DNA from: Methylocystis bryophila
Lineage (GTDB): Bacteria; Pseudomonadota; Alphaproteobacteria; Rhizobiales; Beijerinckiaceae
Direction: 5' to 3'
Assembly (NCBI RefSeq): GCF_027925445.1
Contig: NZ_AP027149.1
Coordinates: forward strand, 2,232,001 to 2,296,000
Length of the DNA: 64,000 bases
The notes under the pieces are model-generated. The model was given only the letters and a program-made list of their open reading frames with translations. It had not been told where the DNA came from and made no database searches. Positions 8,426-16,538 of this stretch are shown in pieces. The position numbers and the translations under genes are program-made. The stretch's first letter is position 1. Each line of letters begins with the position of its first letter.

Positions 8426-8634
8426 AGACGTTCTTGCATGTCTTGTTGATTATCGTCGGCGGGTCGCTGATCCTGCTGCCGGGCGCGTGCGCGATCCTCT
8501 TTCTTGCAGGGGGCGGCCTCGAGCCCGGCACGGTCGGGATCGTCATGGCCTTTTCGTTGCCGCCGATCCTTGCCGGAATTTTCCTTCTCCGCGGCGCGTG
8601 GCGGTCGAAAGAGAGCGGCCAGGAGAAGGGTTGA
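8422..8634 (+). CDS. Small two-span membrane protein
   Basis: A 70-residue protein with two hydrophobic segments (about 5-30 and 38-60) and a positively charged C-terminus (RGAWRSKESGQEKG). Its ATG overlaps the stop of the radical SAM gene (ATGA-type coupling), so it is a third member of that operon. I recognise no family; it may be a membrane partner of the Lgt-like/radical SAM pair. Confidence 0.6.
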   Translation: MKTFLHVLLIIVGGSLILLPGACAILFLAGGGLEPGTVGIVMAFSLPPILAGIFLLRGAWRSKESGQEKG

Positions 8635-8824
8635 GGGCCCTCCGAGAGCGCGATTTGGGCGAAAGAGGGGTTTGCGCTTTCTCGTTTCGCGCCCTGGGGC
8701 GGCGGACGTTTTATAATTCAACGACTTTCTAATGATCCTGGCTGCCTCCAAAAGGTCAAGAACTCGGGGCAAGCATAGGGGACAGGGTCATCGCTTTGGC
8801 CAGGGAATTAGGAGTCGTCGCCTC

Positions 8825-9442
8825 ATGTCTTCTTTGCGCATCAACGCTCGATCGATCGGCGCGCCGACTGCGCTCGGCGCGGTTCTCTTGCTCATGGGCG
8901 TCCTCGACGCTCGGGCGGGGAGCGACGACACCGGAACCTTCGCGGCGATCGGAACCGCGATCGGCGTCATCTCCAATGACGACAGCCAGAAGATCGACTA
9001 TCGCGAGCGCCCCAAGCTCGTCGTGCCGCCCGATCGCAAGGCTCTGCCGGAGCCGCGCGCCGAGGGCGACTCGCGTCCTCCGTCTTTCCCCGTCGATCAG
9101 ACCTCTGCGAGCCGGCGGCAAAGCGCTCGCGTCGTCAGCGGGCAACCGACCTCGGCCGACGAGCCCTCGCGCGATAATCTGACCCAGCCGCCCTATGGCT
9201 TCCGGCAGCCCAACAAGCCCTTTTCCCGGCTGAAGACCAAGGAGGAGGCGAAGAGCTGGTGGAACCCGATGGGCTATTTCGGGTCTTCTTCGAAGGAAAA
9301 TTCGCCGCAGCCGTCCTCCGTCGCCTCGGCGCAGACGGCCTCCGGCGCCTCGGCGACCGCTGGCCGCTCCGCCCCAGAAAAGCAAGAGACGACGAGCTGG
9401 TGGAATCCGGCGAGCTATTTGCCCACCTTCGGTTCGAGGTGA
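8825..9442 (+). CDS. Secreted hypothetical protein with repeated SWWNP motifs
   Basis: From the ATG at 8825 the protein begins with a signal peptide (APTALGAVLLLMGVLDARAG). The mature part is low-complexity, rich in Pro, Ser, Ala and Gln. Two copies of the motif SWWNPxxY (SWWNPMGYF and SWWNPASYL) sit near the C-terminus. I know no function for it. The frame is open upstream to 8732, but that extension is basic and precedes a good signal peptide. It has no obvious operon partner. Confidence 0.55.
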   Translation: MSSLRINARSIGAPTALGAVLLLMGVLDARAGSDDTGTFAAIGTAIGVISNDDSQKIDYRERPKLVVPPDRKALPEPRAEGDSRPPSFPVDQTSASRRQSARVVSGQPTSADEPSRDNLTQPPYGFRQPNKPFSRLKTKEEAKSWWNPMGYFGSSSKENSPQPSSVASAQTASGASATAGRSAPEKQETTSWWNPASYLPTFGSR

Positions 9443-9637
9443 CGCCGTCGTAATTTCACGCGGCGCGTCGCGAGCCTTCGGGGGCCGCTTCCTTCGCCAA
9501 TTTGCTTCTCGGGCCTCCCACGTTGGGCGAGGACGGCCATAGGAGGTCTCTGCGCTGCTCGGCGTCGTGCTAGCGCGCGCGGCGAATGACTCCGTTCAAA
9601 GCAGCCCGATCTAGGGGACCGGCCGCGGGGAAAGATC

Positions 9638-10207
9638 ATGACCGATGAGCTTCCGACCGAGCATTTCGAACACGCCGAACACGCCGAGCATGCGGCGCAT
9701 TCGGGGACGCCGTTTCTCCTGACCGTTTCCGTCACCATCGCTATTCTGGCCGTCGCCGCCGCGACGGTCGGCAGCCTCGAATCGCTCGAGACCGCGGCGG
9801 CGCTCTCCGAGCAGAACCGCGCGGCGCTGCTGCAAAACAAGACGACCGACCAATGGTCGTTCTTCCAGGCGAAGAGCGTCAAGAAGAACGCTTATGAGAT
9901 CGCCGCCAGGCAGAGCCAGGGCGCGCTCGCGCAAAATTTTTCAGAGCAGGCGGCGCGCAACGAGGCCGAGTCGAAGGCGATCAGGGAGAAGGCCGACAGT
10001 CTGGAAAGCGAGGTCGAGACTCGCCTGCATGAAGCGGAGCGCCATGAGCATCGGCATCACGTGCTGACCGTGGGCGTGACCTTGCTGCACGTGGCCATCG
10101 CCATTACCACCGTCGCGATCATCACCGGCGGTCGCCGCTGGCCCTGGGGGCTCGGCATCGCGCTCGGCGTGGCGGGCGTCGCGCTGGCCGGCTACGCCTA
10201 TTTGTGA
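9638..10207 (+). CDS. DUF4337-family membrane protein
   Basis: The 189-residue protein starts with a His/Glu-rich repeat (EHFEHAEHAEHAAH). It then has one transmembrane segment (about 26-46), a soluble coiled-coil-like stretch rich in Ala, Glu and Lys (about 55-130), and two C-terminal transmembrane segments. This arrangement and the QWSFFQAKSVKKNAYE segment match the DUF4337 family as I remember it. Function is unknown. A purine-rich GGGGAAAG lies upstream of the ATG. It stands alone. Confidence 0.7.
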   Translation: MTDELPTEHFEHAEHAEHAAHSGTPFLLTVSVTIAILAVAAATVGSLESLETAAALSEQNRAALLQNKTTDQWSFFQAKSVKKNAYEIAARQSQGALAQNFSEQAARNEAESKAIREKADSLESEVETRLHEAERHEHRHHVLTVGVTLLHVAIAITTVAIITGGRRWPWGLGIALGVAGVALAGYAYL

Positions 10208-10373
10208 GGCGGGCCGGGATTTCATCACGTCAACATCGCATGCGACGCTCGCGGCAGCCAGGTTTCATGGTAAGATATGGGTCATGCTTCAGAGAGCGCG
10301 CTGCCTCGCGCTAAGATCAGGCGGATGCCTGATCTTAGAAAATGTCCTTGATTATAAATAGTTAGAGCGCGTT
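10208..10373. repeat. Intergenic stretch with a 12-bp perfect hairpin bounded by CTA/TAG
   Basis: The only structure seen is a perfect inverted repeat at 10311-10338 (12-bp arms CTAAGATCAGGC and GCCTGATCTTAG around GGAT), followed by an AT-rich linker. It looks like the first hairpin of a third, divergent subfamily of the CTAG-bordered elements, and it abuts the subfamily B copy at 10374. I see no gene in 10208-10547. Confidence 0.55.
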
Positions 10374-10496
10374 CTAGAGCGTTTCGCGCTCGAACGGAAT
10401 CGTTCGAGCGATAAGGAACCGCGCCAATCAAAAGTTTGGAGCGATTTCTGGTCGCAAAAGTAAAACCAGCTTCCACTTTCTTGCATCGGGCTCTCG
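10374..10496 (+). repeat. Palindromic element, subfamily B (diverged)
   Basis: It starts at CTAG (10374) with the subfamily B hairpin 1 (CGCTCGAACGGAATCGTTCG). The second half resembles the A-type hairpin 2 (GTAAAACCAGCTTCCACTTT), so it looks like a mosaic. The right border has decayed to CTCG. Confidence 0.75.
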
Positions 10497-10547
10497 CGGA
10501 TAGTCACCCGCCAAGTCGCGATGCTGAACCTTATTGGAGACGACAAC

Positions 10548-11129
10548 ATGGACACGCTAGCGTCAGCGAAGCAGACTCCGAGTCATGATCACGCGTTGCC
10601 GCCTACGCTGGACAACCAGCGTCGGACGGGCGTAGCCTTTTCTTGCGTGCTAGGGGCGTTCTGCGGCTTGTATCTCGACCATGTCGTAAAGAACGGCGCT
10701 ACGATGGGACCGACTCCAGCCATTTTTTATTGGCTTCTGTTCGTCATCGCTTCTGGATTTTTCATTGAACGCGGCGCTTTCAACGGCGGATGGCTATCAA
10801 AGGAGCGCCTGATGCTTCTTTGGCCGCCAATCGCCATCATTGCTACGTTCATCGCTCCGCCTTTGCTGATGACGATCGCGAGCGGAAAATTCAGTGTGAT
10901 GTGGACGCTGGCTCTTGCCGGGTTTTCATTGGTGATTTTGCTGGCTACGCCTGTTGCGATTTTGGTCGCCAGCGACGCCAAACCGGTGCTTCAACAGATC
11001 GCGACAACGATCATAACGACTGACGAGAGTAAGATTAGCGACCTAGGGAAGCGCGTGGCCGCCGCATGGCAAGTTTTGGGAATAGTCATGGGCGTCGTGC
11101 AGGGAGGCATCTTATTCTTTTCTAAATGA
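10548..11129 (+). CDS. Membrane protein of unknown function
   Basis: From the ATG at 10548 (GGAGA 11 bases upstream) the protein has 193 residues and about four transmembrane segments (roughly 30-48, 60-78, 95-118, 122-145). A soluble C-terminal part follows and ends in a fifth hydrophobic stretch. I recognise no family. Codon use looks less GC-rich than its neighbours, and the gene sits between two palindromic elements, so it may be a recent arrival (inference). Confidence 0.6.
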   Translation: MDTLASAKQTPSHDHALPPTLDNQRRTGVAFSCVLGAFCGLYLDHVVKNGATMGPTPAIFYWLLFVIASGFFIERGAFNGGWLSKERLMLLWPPIAIIATFIAPPLLMTIASGKFSVMWTLALAGFSLVILLATPVAILVASDAKPVLQQIATTIITTDESKISDLGKRVAAAWQVLGIVMGVVQGGILFFSK

Positions 11130-11131
11130 TG

Positions 11132-11246
11132 CGAGAGCGCGATGCGAAAAAGTCGAAGCGGTTTTTCGCACAAATCGCACTCTAAACCTTTGGAATCGAT
11201 CACGTTATCTGCGTTCAGGCGATTCCGCGTGAACGCAGCGTGAGGT
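11132..11246 (-). repeat. Palindromic element, subfamily A (reverse orientation, slightly decayed)
   Basis: It matches the copy at 60764-60881 over its whole length: AGAGCGCGATGCGAAAAAG at the left and the GCGATTCCGCGTGAACGCAG hairpin at the right. A one-base deletion in hairpin 2 breaks the open frame that the intact copies keep. The right end lies 3 bases from the stop codon of the H4MPT-linked gene. Confidence 0.85.
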
Positions 11247-11249
11247 CTC

Positions 11250-12308
11250 TCATCCCCTCTGCTCGACTCGCGAGGCGCCGGCTCGCTGCGGCTTCGCGAG
11301 CAATGCGACCGCACAGGCTGGGGCAAAGTCGGCGGACGCGGCGGTCGCCGCCGGCGCGACGGGCAGGAACTCGCTGAAATCGCGATAGCCGCGTCCCTCG
11401 CGCTTGGCGAAATCGGCGATCACGCCGCGGCCAATCCCCGCGCCGACAATAGGCGCCGAGAGCGCCGCCGGCTCGCGCGAGGCTGCGAGCGCGATCGCAT
11501 CCTCAATCCGCCGCAGCTGCGCGCGAGCGAAGAAGCGCGCGAGCGCGTCCCATTGCTGCGGCGTCCCGCTCTCAACATCGCGGCCGACGAGCCGCGCCAG
11601 TCGCGCCCGCGTGTCGTCAGGACTCTTGGAGCGGCCGTCGACGGCGGGAAGCGCATCCGTCTCGGGCGAGAGATCGCCGGTCAGGCGACGCACGTCGGCC
11701 ATTGTCGCAAAGCGCTCGTCCATGAGCGCGGCCCAACGCCCGTCGATCGGCGCGAGACTGAGTCCTGCGGCAGGATCGCCGCGCAGCAGACCGGCGTAAA
11801 CGAGCTCGCCCAGCGCGAGCCGGCTCGCGTCATCTTCGCCCTGGCCCATGACGCGGCCGTCGCGGACGAGCGTCAGATCGGTCGTCGTCGAGCCCATGTC
11901 GATGAGAAGCGCCGTCTCCATTTCCCGCGCCAAAAGCTCGGCGGGCGCCCGCCAATTGGCCGAGGCGATCGACCCCGCCGCGATCGCGACGTCTTGCTTT
12001 TCGACAAAGCCTCTCGCGCCCGCATAGAAGAGCGCGTCCGGCGACAGCTCATGCGAAAAAATGGCGGCGATGGAAATCACGCCGCGCCGGCGGTCGGCGA
12101 AGGCGTCGGATAGCTCGGCCGTCATGGTGACGGCGTGGCGATCGGCGGCGCCCATCCGATCGCGCATCGCGCGCAGGGCGGCTTCGAGCTCGGCCAGGCC
12201 CAAGTGGGGCGCGCAGGGGATCTGCGCCGCCGCCACGACCACGCCGCCCTCGGCGCGCGCGGCCTTCACATGGGCGCCGCCGATGTCCCAGCCGATAATT
12301 GCGCTCAC
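11250..12308 (-). CDS. H4MPT-linked C1 transfer pathway protein (hydantoinase/oxoprolinase-like)
   Basis: The 352-residue protein begins with an actin-like/ASKHA ATPase phosphate-binding motif (IIGWDIGGAHVKAA) and has a second, LLIDMGSTTTDLTLV, near residue 145. It matches the family annotated as probable H4MPT-linked C1 transfer pathway protein (TIGR03123, hydantoinase-related). That family occurs only with methanopterin-dependent formaldehyde oxidation and is thought to act in cofactor synthesis. I chose the GTG at 12308 because the frame upstream runs into a palindromic element. mtdB lies immediately upstream on the same strand, but a terminator and an element separate them. Confidence 0.85.
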   Translation of the reverse strand: MSAIIGWDIGGAHVKAARAEGGVVVAAAQIPCAPHLGLAELEAALRAMRDRMGAADRHAVTMTAELSDAFADRRRGVISIAAIFSHELSPDALFYAGARGFVEKQDVAIAAGSIASANWRAPAELLAREMETALLIDMGSTTTDLTLVRDGRVMGQGEDDASRLALGELVYAGLLRGDPAAGLSLAPIDGRWAALMDERFATMADVRRLTGDLSPETDALPAVDGRSKSPDDTRARLARLVGRDVESGTPQQWDALARFFARAQLRRIEDAIALAASREPAALSAPIVGAGIGRGVIADFAKREGRGYRDFSEFLPVAPAATAASADFAPACAVALLAKPQRAGASRVEQRG

Positions 12309-12317
12309 GACATTGTC

Positions 12318-12388
12318 CCAGATCACGCTGCGCTCAGGCGGAATCGCCTGAACGCAGAAAACGTGATCGCTTCTAAAAGTCTAGAGCA
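12318..12388 (+). repeat. Palindromic element, subfamily A (left half only)
   Basis: Hairpin 1 (CTGCGCTCAGGCGGAATCGC and its partner) and the linker TCTAAAAGTCTAGAGC are present, but hairpin 2 is missing. Its edge lies only about 10 bases upstream of the GTG start of the H4MPT-linked gene, so it occupies that gene's leader. Confidence 0.8.
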
Positions 12389-12410
12389 GAGCCCCGCGCC
12401 AAGCCAAAAA

Positions 12411-12432
12411 GGGGAGCCGGCGAGGGCTCCCC
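12411..12432 (-). terminator. Rho-independent terminator of mtdB
   Basis: An 8-bp perfect stem (GGGGAGCC at 12411-12418, GGCTCCCC at 12425-12432) with a 6-base loop is followed on the transcribed strand by TTTTT. It lies about 30 bases after the mtdB stop codon. Confidence 0.88.
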
Positions 12433-12460
12433 TTCGTGAACTCGCACGAAAACTTTCGCC

Positions 12461-13354
12461 TTACACCAAGGTCCGGGCCAGCGCGAAGGCGTGCCGGAAA
12501 TCGAGGCAGAGCGGCTGCGTCGCATCGGTCATCTGCTTGAAGAGGCCCGACTGCGTGCCGTATTTGACGTTGCCGATCGCCAGCGCGCCGATGCCCAGCG
12601 CCCCATTCGGCGAGATGACGGCGCCGTTGTCGTGCAGGCCGCAGCCTTCGACGCCGAGCGGCGGCACGGCGTTGACGTCAGCGGCGATCAGCAGCGACTT
12701 GGCCGCGGCGAGATCCTCCTTCGAGAGGACCTGGACGCCCGCGCGCGCGGCGCAAAGAGCGATCTCATTGTCGAGGAGCAATGCGCGAACCGCCTCGCCC
12801 GTGCTGCCGTCGGCCGGCGTGCATTTGACGTTGAAACGATGCTCGATCTCATCGGTGAGCTTTCGGACGCGATCGAGACCGCTATAGCCGGCCATCGTGA
12901 CCTGTGCGCCTTCAAGCGCGGCGATGACGCCGGCAGAATAGCCGACGACGCCTGTGGCGCCGTAGATGATGATCTTTACGCCCTTGAGCTCGCGCTGCTT
13001 CTTCTCGCGCAGGAGCTTCTCGACACAGGCGACCATCGCGCCGGCCGTCGTGAAGGAGCCGTAGGGGTCGGCGAAGAGCGAAACCTCAAAGGGTTTCAAA
13101 AGCGACTTCTTGGCGACGTCGAGCATGTCGAGAGCGAGCACGGCGTCGCGGCCCGCGAAGAAGATGCCGGTGCGCAGCGCCGCCGAAGGCGCGCGCGAGA
13201 ACATCGCGTCCTGCACGAGGGCCGGCACTTCCTCGATCGTGACGTTGGCATATGGGATCGTCACGTCGTAACCGGCGTCGACCGCCATGTTCACGTCGAA
13301 GGGGCTCATATGCTTCAACGTGCTCAACATATGGAGAATGGCTTTGGCGGTCAT
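12461..13354 (-). CDS. mtdB: Methylene-tetrahydromethanopterin dehydrogenase MtdB
   Basis: MtdB oxidises methylene-H4MPT to methenyl-H4MPT with NAD(P), the step after formaldehyde is captured on the pterin in the cytoplasm. The 297-residue length and the N-terminus (KAILHMLSTLKHMSPFDVNM) fit the family. The Rossmann nucleotide site is IIYGATGVVGYSAG near residue 128, and the catalytic domain carries the YDVTIPYANVTIEEV segment. The start has GGAG 6 bases upstream. It is transcribed alone with its own terminator, next to another H4MPT-linked gene. Its presence argues for methanopterin-dependent C1 oxidation in the host. Confidence 0.95.
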   Translation of the reverse strand: MTAKAILHMLSTLKHMSPFDVNMAVDAGYDVTIPYANVTIEEVPALVQDAMFSRAPSAALRTGIFFAGRDAVLALDMLDVAKKSLLKPFEVSLFADPYGSFTTAGAMVACVEKLLREKKQRELKGVKIIIYGATGVVGYSAGVIAALEGAQVTMAGYSGLDRVRKLTDEIEHRFNVKCTPADGSTGEAVRALLLDNEIALCAARAGVQVLSKEDLAAAKSLLIAADVNAVPPLGVEGCGLHDNGAVISPNGALGIGALAIGNVKYGTQSGLFKQMTDATQPLCLDFRHAFALARTLV

Positions 13355-13452
13355 GGAGCTCCAGATCCTTTCGTTTGAATTGGCGGCGGGGGAGGGCGCG
13401 GCCTTCGGGCTCAGGGGCCTCTCGCCCGCTTAAGTCGGCCGCCCACTGAGGC

Positions 13453-13683
13453 GCTAGGGCGAATTCCGCAAAAATTGACAGATTTTTGCGATCAGAATTC
13501 GCTCCAACTCTTTGATTTGGCGTGGCTCCCTATCGCTCGAACGACTCCGTTCGAGCGGGAGACGCGCTAGAGCGAATTCCGCAAAAGTTGACAGACTTTT
13601 GCGATCAGAATTCCCTCCAACCGTTTGATTTGGCGTTGTTTCTCATCGCTCGAACGATTTCGTTCAAACGGGAGACGCGCTAA
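13453..13683 (-). repeat. Two tandem palindromic elements, subfamily B
   Basis: Two head-to-tail copies share one CTAG at 13567-13570. Copy one is 13453-13570 (118 bp, CTAG at both ends). Copy two is 13567-13683 (117 bp, right border CTAA). Both carry a variant hairpin 2 with GAATTC arms (GAATTCCGCAAAA...GAATTC) and the usual TCGCTCGAACGA hairpin 1. Together with the copy at 13750 they fill most of the 540-base gap between mtdB and the transglycosylase gene, where I see no coding sequence. Confidence 0.9.
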
Positions 13684-13749
13684 GCTCCGGCCCGGGCCGG
13701 CGGCACGGGATAGACCAAAGTCTCGCGGCAATGTCTAGAGGTTTCTCGC

Positions 13750-13867
13750 CTAGAGCATGTCACGGAAAAGTGCGAAGCGGTTTTCCGGTCAGGACATGCT
13801 CCAACTTTTTGACTTGGCGCGATTCCTTATCGCTCGAACGATTCCGTTCGAGCGGGAGACGCGCTAG
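13750..13867 (-). repeat. Palindromic element, subfamily B (intact, 118 bp)
   Basis: CTAG at both ends. Hairpin 2 comes first (AGCATGTCACGGAAAAGTG...GGACATGCT), then the linker and hairpin 1 (TCGCTCGAACGATTCCGTTC). It lies 27 bases beyond the stop of the transglycosylase gene. Confidence 0.92.
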
Positions 13868-13894
13868 CGCGCGGCGGAGCGGGGCTGGAGCGGC

Positions 13895-14632
13895 TCAGCG
13901 GGAGGCGGTCTTGCGACCTCGCTTCTTGGAAGCGGAAGCGGGCGTCTCCTGTGAGACGCGTTCCAGATATTCGTTATCGAGGTGGTTTTCCGCATTGGCG
14001 GGATTGTGTTCGAGCGCGGCTTGATCCAGGGCTTCCGAAGCCTGCTCCGCAGCGGCGGATTGCGGGGCCGCCTGCGTATCATTGGCCGGCGCTTCGGCGC
14101 TCTGGGCCTCTGCCGAGCTGGGGTCGGCGGAGGGGTCTGAGAGTGCGGGATGCAGCAGGGTCAATCGGCCGCTGCGCTTCGCGTCGAAATAGAAGCCGCG
14201 CATGTAAAGCCGTTGCGCGCGCTTCTCGTCGCCGCCGGCCACACGATAGGCGTTGGCGAGATAGGCGACCGCGTAGCGCAGATTGGTTTCCGGGTCGAGC
14301 AGTCCGATCGGCGGACCAGAATAGCCCATGCTCTTCGCCGTGCTGTGGCTGATCTGCATCAGGCCCCAATAGGCGCCGTGGCGCGACGTGGGATCATATT
14401 TGCTCTCGCGCTGCACGACTCTGTGAATCAGCGACTCCGGAATATGATTGAGCTTTGCATGATGCGTGATCCGCTCGCAAATCTCCTCGCGGCTCTTGGC
14501 CCTCGCCGCTTGAACCTCGGAGTCCGGGGCGCGTGCGAGAAAGTCGTGTGGATCATGGCCCGAGCAGCCCGCCTGCGCGAGGGAGGCTACGAGAACCGCG
14601 GCGAGAGTTGCTTTGGCGCACGACTGTTTCAT
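13895..14632 (-). CDS. Lytic transglycosylase (SLT domain), probable lipoprotein
   Basis: The 245-residue protein has a signal peptide ending in LAQAGC, which could be a lipid-attachment site although the -3 position is not the usual Leu. The SLT domain carries the catalytic Glu in VVQRESKYDP (near residue 72), then GAYWGLMQISHSTAKSMGY and DPETNLRYAVAYLANAY. It would cleave peptidoglycan between MurNAc and GlcNAc in the periplasm with anhydro-ring formation. The C-terminal third is low-complexity, Ala/Glu/Ser-rich, ending in a Lys/Arg stretch. It has no operon partner. Confidence 0.88.
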   Translation of the reverse strand: MKQSCAKATLAAVLVASLAQAGCSGHDPHDFLARAPDSEVQAARAKSREEICERITHHAKLNHIPESLIHRVVQRESKYDPTSRHGAYWGLMQISHSTAKSMGYSGPPIGLLDPETNLRYAVAYLANAYRVAGGDEKRAQRLYMRGFYFDAKRSGRLTLLHPALSDPSADPSSAEAQSAEAPANDTQAAPQSAAAEQASEALDQAALEHNPANAENHLDNEYLERVSQETPASASKKRGRKTASR

Positions 14633-14908
14633 GGCGCAAAAGTCACCGCCGAAAAGAGGCGAAATTCTGGCGCCGCGGTCTTGGCCGACGGCGCTTTTGC
14701 CGGGAAAACGCCGGATCGGCGCCGCCTCTAGCTCTGCAGCCTGGGACGAACCTCAGTCAAAGCCTGATCTTCGGCAGGGGCTGTGTCTTTTTCGCAACAG
14801 TAAAAATATATCTAACGGCCTCGACGCAGAACCGGTTTACAACAGCGGACGTCGTCGATCATTTTCCCATCGCGCGCGGCCGTGGCTCGCCCGCGGGGAG
14901 AGAAAACA

Positions 14909-15394
14909 TTGACACCACGTCTGGCCAAAATCGCGCTGACGGCAAGCGTCGGCCTCTTCGCGCTGCTCGTCGGCCTCGACAACATCTTCGACTATCAGAC
15001 GAATTTCGCGGCCGTGCAGCACGTCCTCTCAATGGACGCGCTGCCGCAGGGCGCCGCCTTCCGCTGGCGCGCGATCACGCTGGGGACGCTGCATCATCTC
15101 GCCTATGGGTTCATCATCCTGACGGAGCTGGCCGCCGGCCTGTTCTGTGTAGCGGGCGCTGGGCAGATGACGCGCTCGGTCAGGCTCGACGGCGCCGTCT
15201 TCAACGAGAGCAAGCGGCTCGCCGTCGCCGGTCTCGTCGCGATGTTTCTCCTCTATTTTTTCGGATTCCTCGTCGTCGGCGGCGAATGGTTTGAAATGTG
15301 GCGCGCCAACGGCTGGAATTATCAGGAGTCGGCTTTCCGCTTCGCGGCGGTCATCGGCGTGGTCCTGATCTTCGTCGTCCAGCGCGACTTCTGA
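14909..15394 (+). CDS. DUF2165-family small integral membrane protein
   Basis: The protein of about 161 residues has four hydrophobic segments with the family features LLVGLDNIFDYQTNFAAVQH and GGEWFEMWRANGWNYQE. DUF2165 proteins are predicted inner-membrane proteins of unknown role. I chose TTG at 14909, preceded by GGGGAGAG about 7 bases upstream; a GTG at 14882 in the same frame is the alternative. It is divergent from the transglycosylase gene. Confidence 0.8.
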   Translation: MTPRLAKIALTASVGLFALLVGLDNIFDYQTNFAAVQHVLSMDALPQGAAFRWRAITLGTLHHLAYGFIILTELAAGLFCVAGAGQMTRSVRLDGAVFNESKRLAVAGLVAMFLLYFFGFLVVGGEWFEMWRANGWNYQESAFRFAAVIGVVLIFVVQRDF

Positions 15395-15418
15395 TTGCTT
15401 GAAATGGCGGCCTTGCTC

Positions 15419-16399
15419 TCAGGCCTTCGCGGCTTCGACCGAGCGCCAGTAATCGAGGAGCGCGCCCAGCATGTCCTGCGTCGAATGAGCAGGGCGCCAG
15501 CCGACCGCTTCGCGTAGCTTGCCCGCATCGAGCGCGACGCTCGGCAGGTCCACGGCGGACGGCCGCAGCAAGGTGGTCTCGACCTCGATCTCGAAAGGCC
15601 GCCGCGACAGGGCGCGAAGACCCTCGAGCAACGCGCCGATCGCGATCGGAGCGCCAGAGGCGACGTTAAAGCAACTCACCCGTCCGGGGAGAGAATCAGC
15701 GTGGGCGATAAGCGCGCGATAGGCGGCGACGACGTCGCGCACGTCGAGAAAATCGCGCGCCTTGGCGAGATCGCCGACCTTGAGGCGCGGGGCCTGGCGG
15801 CCCGCTTCGATCGCCGCGATCTGGGCGGCGAAAGAGGAGAGCACGAAATTCTGCGGGCTCTGCCGCGGCCCGGTGTGGTTGACTGGACGCAGAACGATCA
15901 GACGCGCCTGCGGTCCCAGAACGTCGCCGAGCATGGCCTCCGCCGCGGCTTTCGAGCGGCCGTAGGCGTCGAGAGGCCGGAGCGGAGTCTCCTCCTGCGC
16001 GGGCCCGTCCTTGAGGCTCGCGCCATAGACGGAGGCGCTCGAGGAAAAGAGCGTGACGGCCTGCGGCGCATGGCGCGCGAGAGCGGAGGCGAGATTCAGG
16101 CTTCCGCAGAAATTGGCCCGCCACGTCGCCTCGCCCGCGCGCAAGGCGTGGCCGATCGACGCCTGGCCGGCGAGATGCGCCACGAGATCGGGTTGGAACT
16201 CGCGAATCGTCCTCTCGAGCGTCTCGACGTCGAGGAGATCGCCTTCGAGCGCTTCCCAGGCGGGATCGACGGCACCGCCGCCCGGCAGGGTCAGGATCGC
16301 GCGCCGCGCCTCCTGATAATCCGCCGCGAGGAGGGGCGCGAGATGCGAGCCGACGAAGCCCGCGCCGCCAGTCATGAGAATGCGTTCGTATCGGGCCAT
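15419..16399 (-). CDS. rmd: GDP-6-deoxy-D-lyxo-4-hexulose reductase (GDP-D-rhamnose synthesis)
   Basis: A 326-residue extended short-chain dehydrogenase with the Rossmann motif TGGAGFVGSH, the active-site YGRSK with the upstream Ser (FSSSASVYG), and the segment RPVNHTGPRQSPQNFV typical of Rmd. It would reduce the 4-keto-6-deoxy product of Gmd to GDP-D-rhamnose for cell-surface polysaccharide. The gene follows gmd on the same strand, 135 bp away. The gap is filled by a palindromic element, so the pair was probably a tighter operon before insertion (inference). GDP-fucose synthase is less likely from the sequence. Confidence 0.82.
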   Translation of the reverse strand: MARYERILMTGGAGFVGSHLAPLLAADYQEARRAILTLPGGGAVDPAWEALEGDLLDVETLERTIREFQPDLVAHLAGQASIGHALRAGEATWRANFCGSLNLASALARHAPQAVTLFSSSASVYGASLKDGPAQEETPLRPLDAYGRSKAAAEAMLGDVLGPQARLIVLRPVNHTGPRQSPQNFVLSSFAAQIAAIEAGRQAPRLKVGDLAKARDFLDVRDVVAAYRALIAHADSLPGRVSCFNVASGAPIAIGALLEGLRALSRRPFEIEVETTLLRPSAVDLPSVALDAGKLREAVGWRPAHSTQDMLGALLDYWRSVEAAKA

Positions 16400-16420
16400 G
16401 GCGGGCTGGACCTTCGTCGA

Positions 16421-16538
16421 TTAGCGCGCTTCTCGCTCGAACGGATTCGTTCGAGCGATTAGGAATCGCGCCAGGTCAAAAACTTAGAGCATGTCCTGGC
16501 CGGAAAACTGCTTGGCGCTTTTCCGTGACATGCTCTAG
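16421..16538 (+). repeat. Palindromic element, subfamily B (intact), on the gmd stop codon
   Basis: The 118-bp copy is bordered by TTAG (16421) and CTAG (16535-16538). Hairpin 1 is GCTCGAACGGATTCGTTCGA and hairpin 2 starts AGCATGTCCTGGCC. The right-hand CTAG contains the TAG stop codon of gmd, read on the minus strand at 16535-16537. Confidence 0.93.

Noticed and set aside
13453..13683. Possible CRISPR-like array of direct repeats
   Set aside because: The two tandem units are 114-118 bp palindromic elements with no spacers, and they match dispersed single copies elsewhere.
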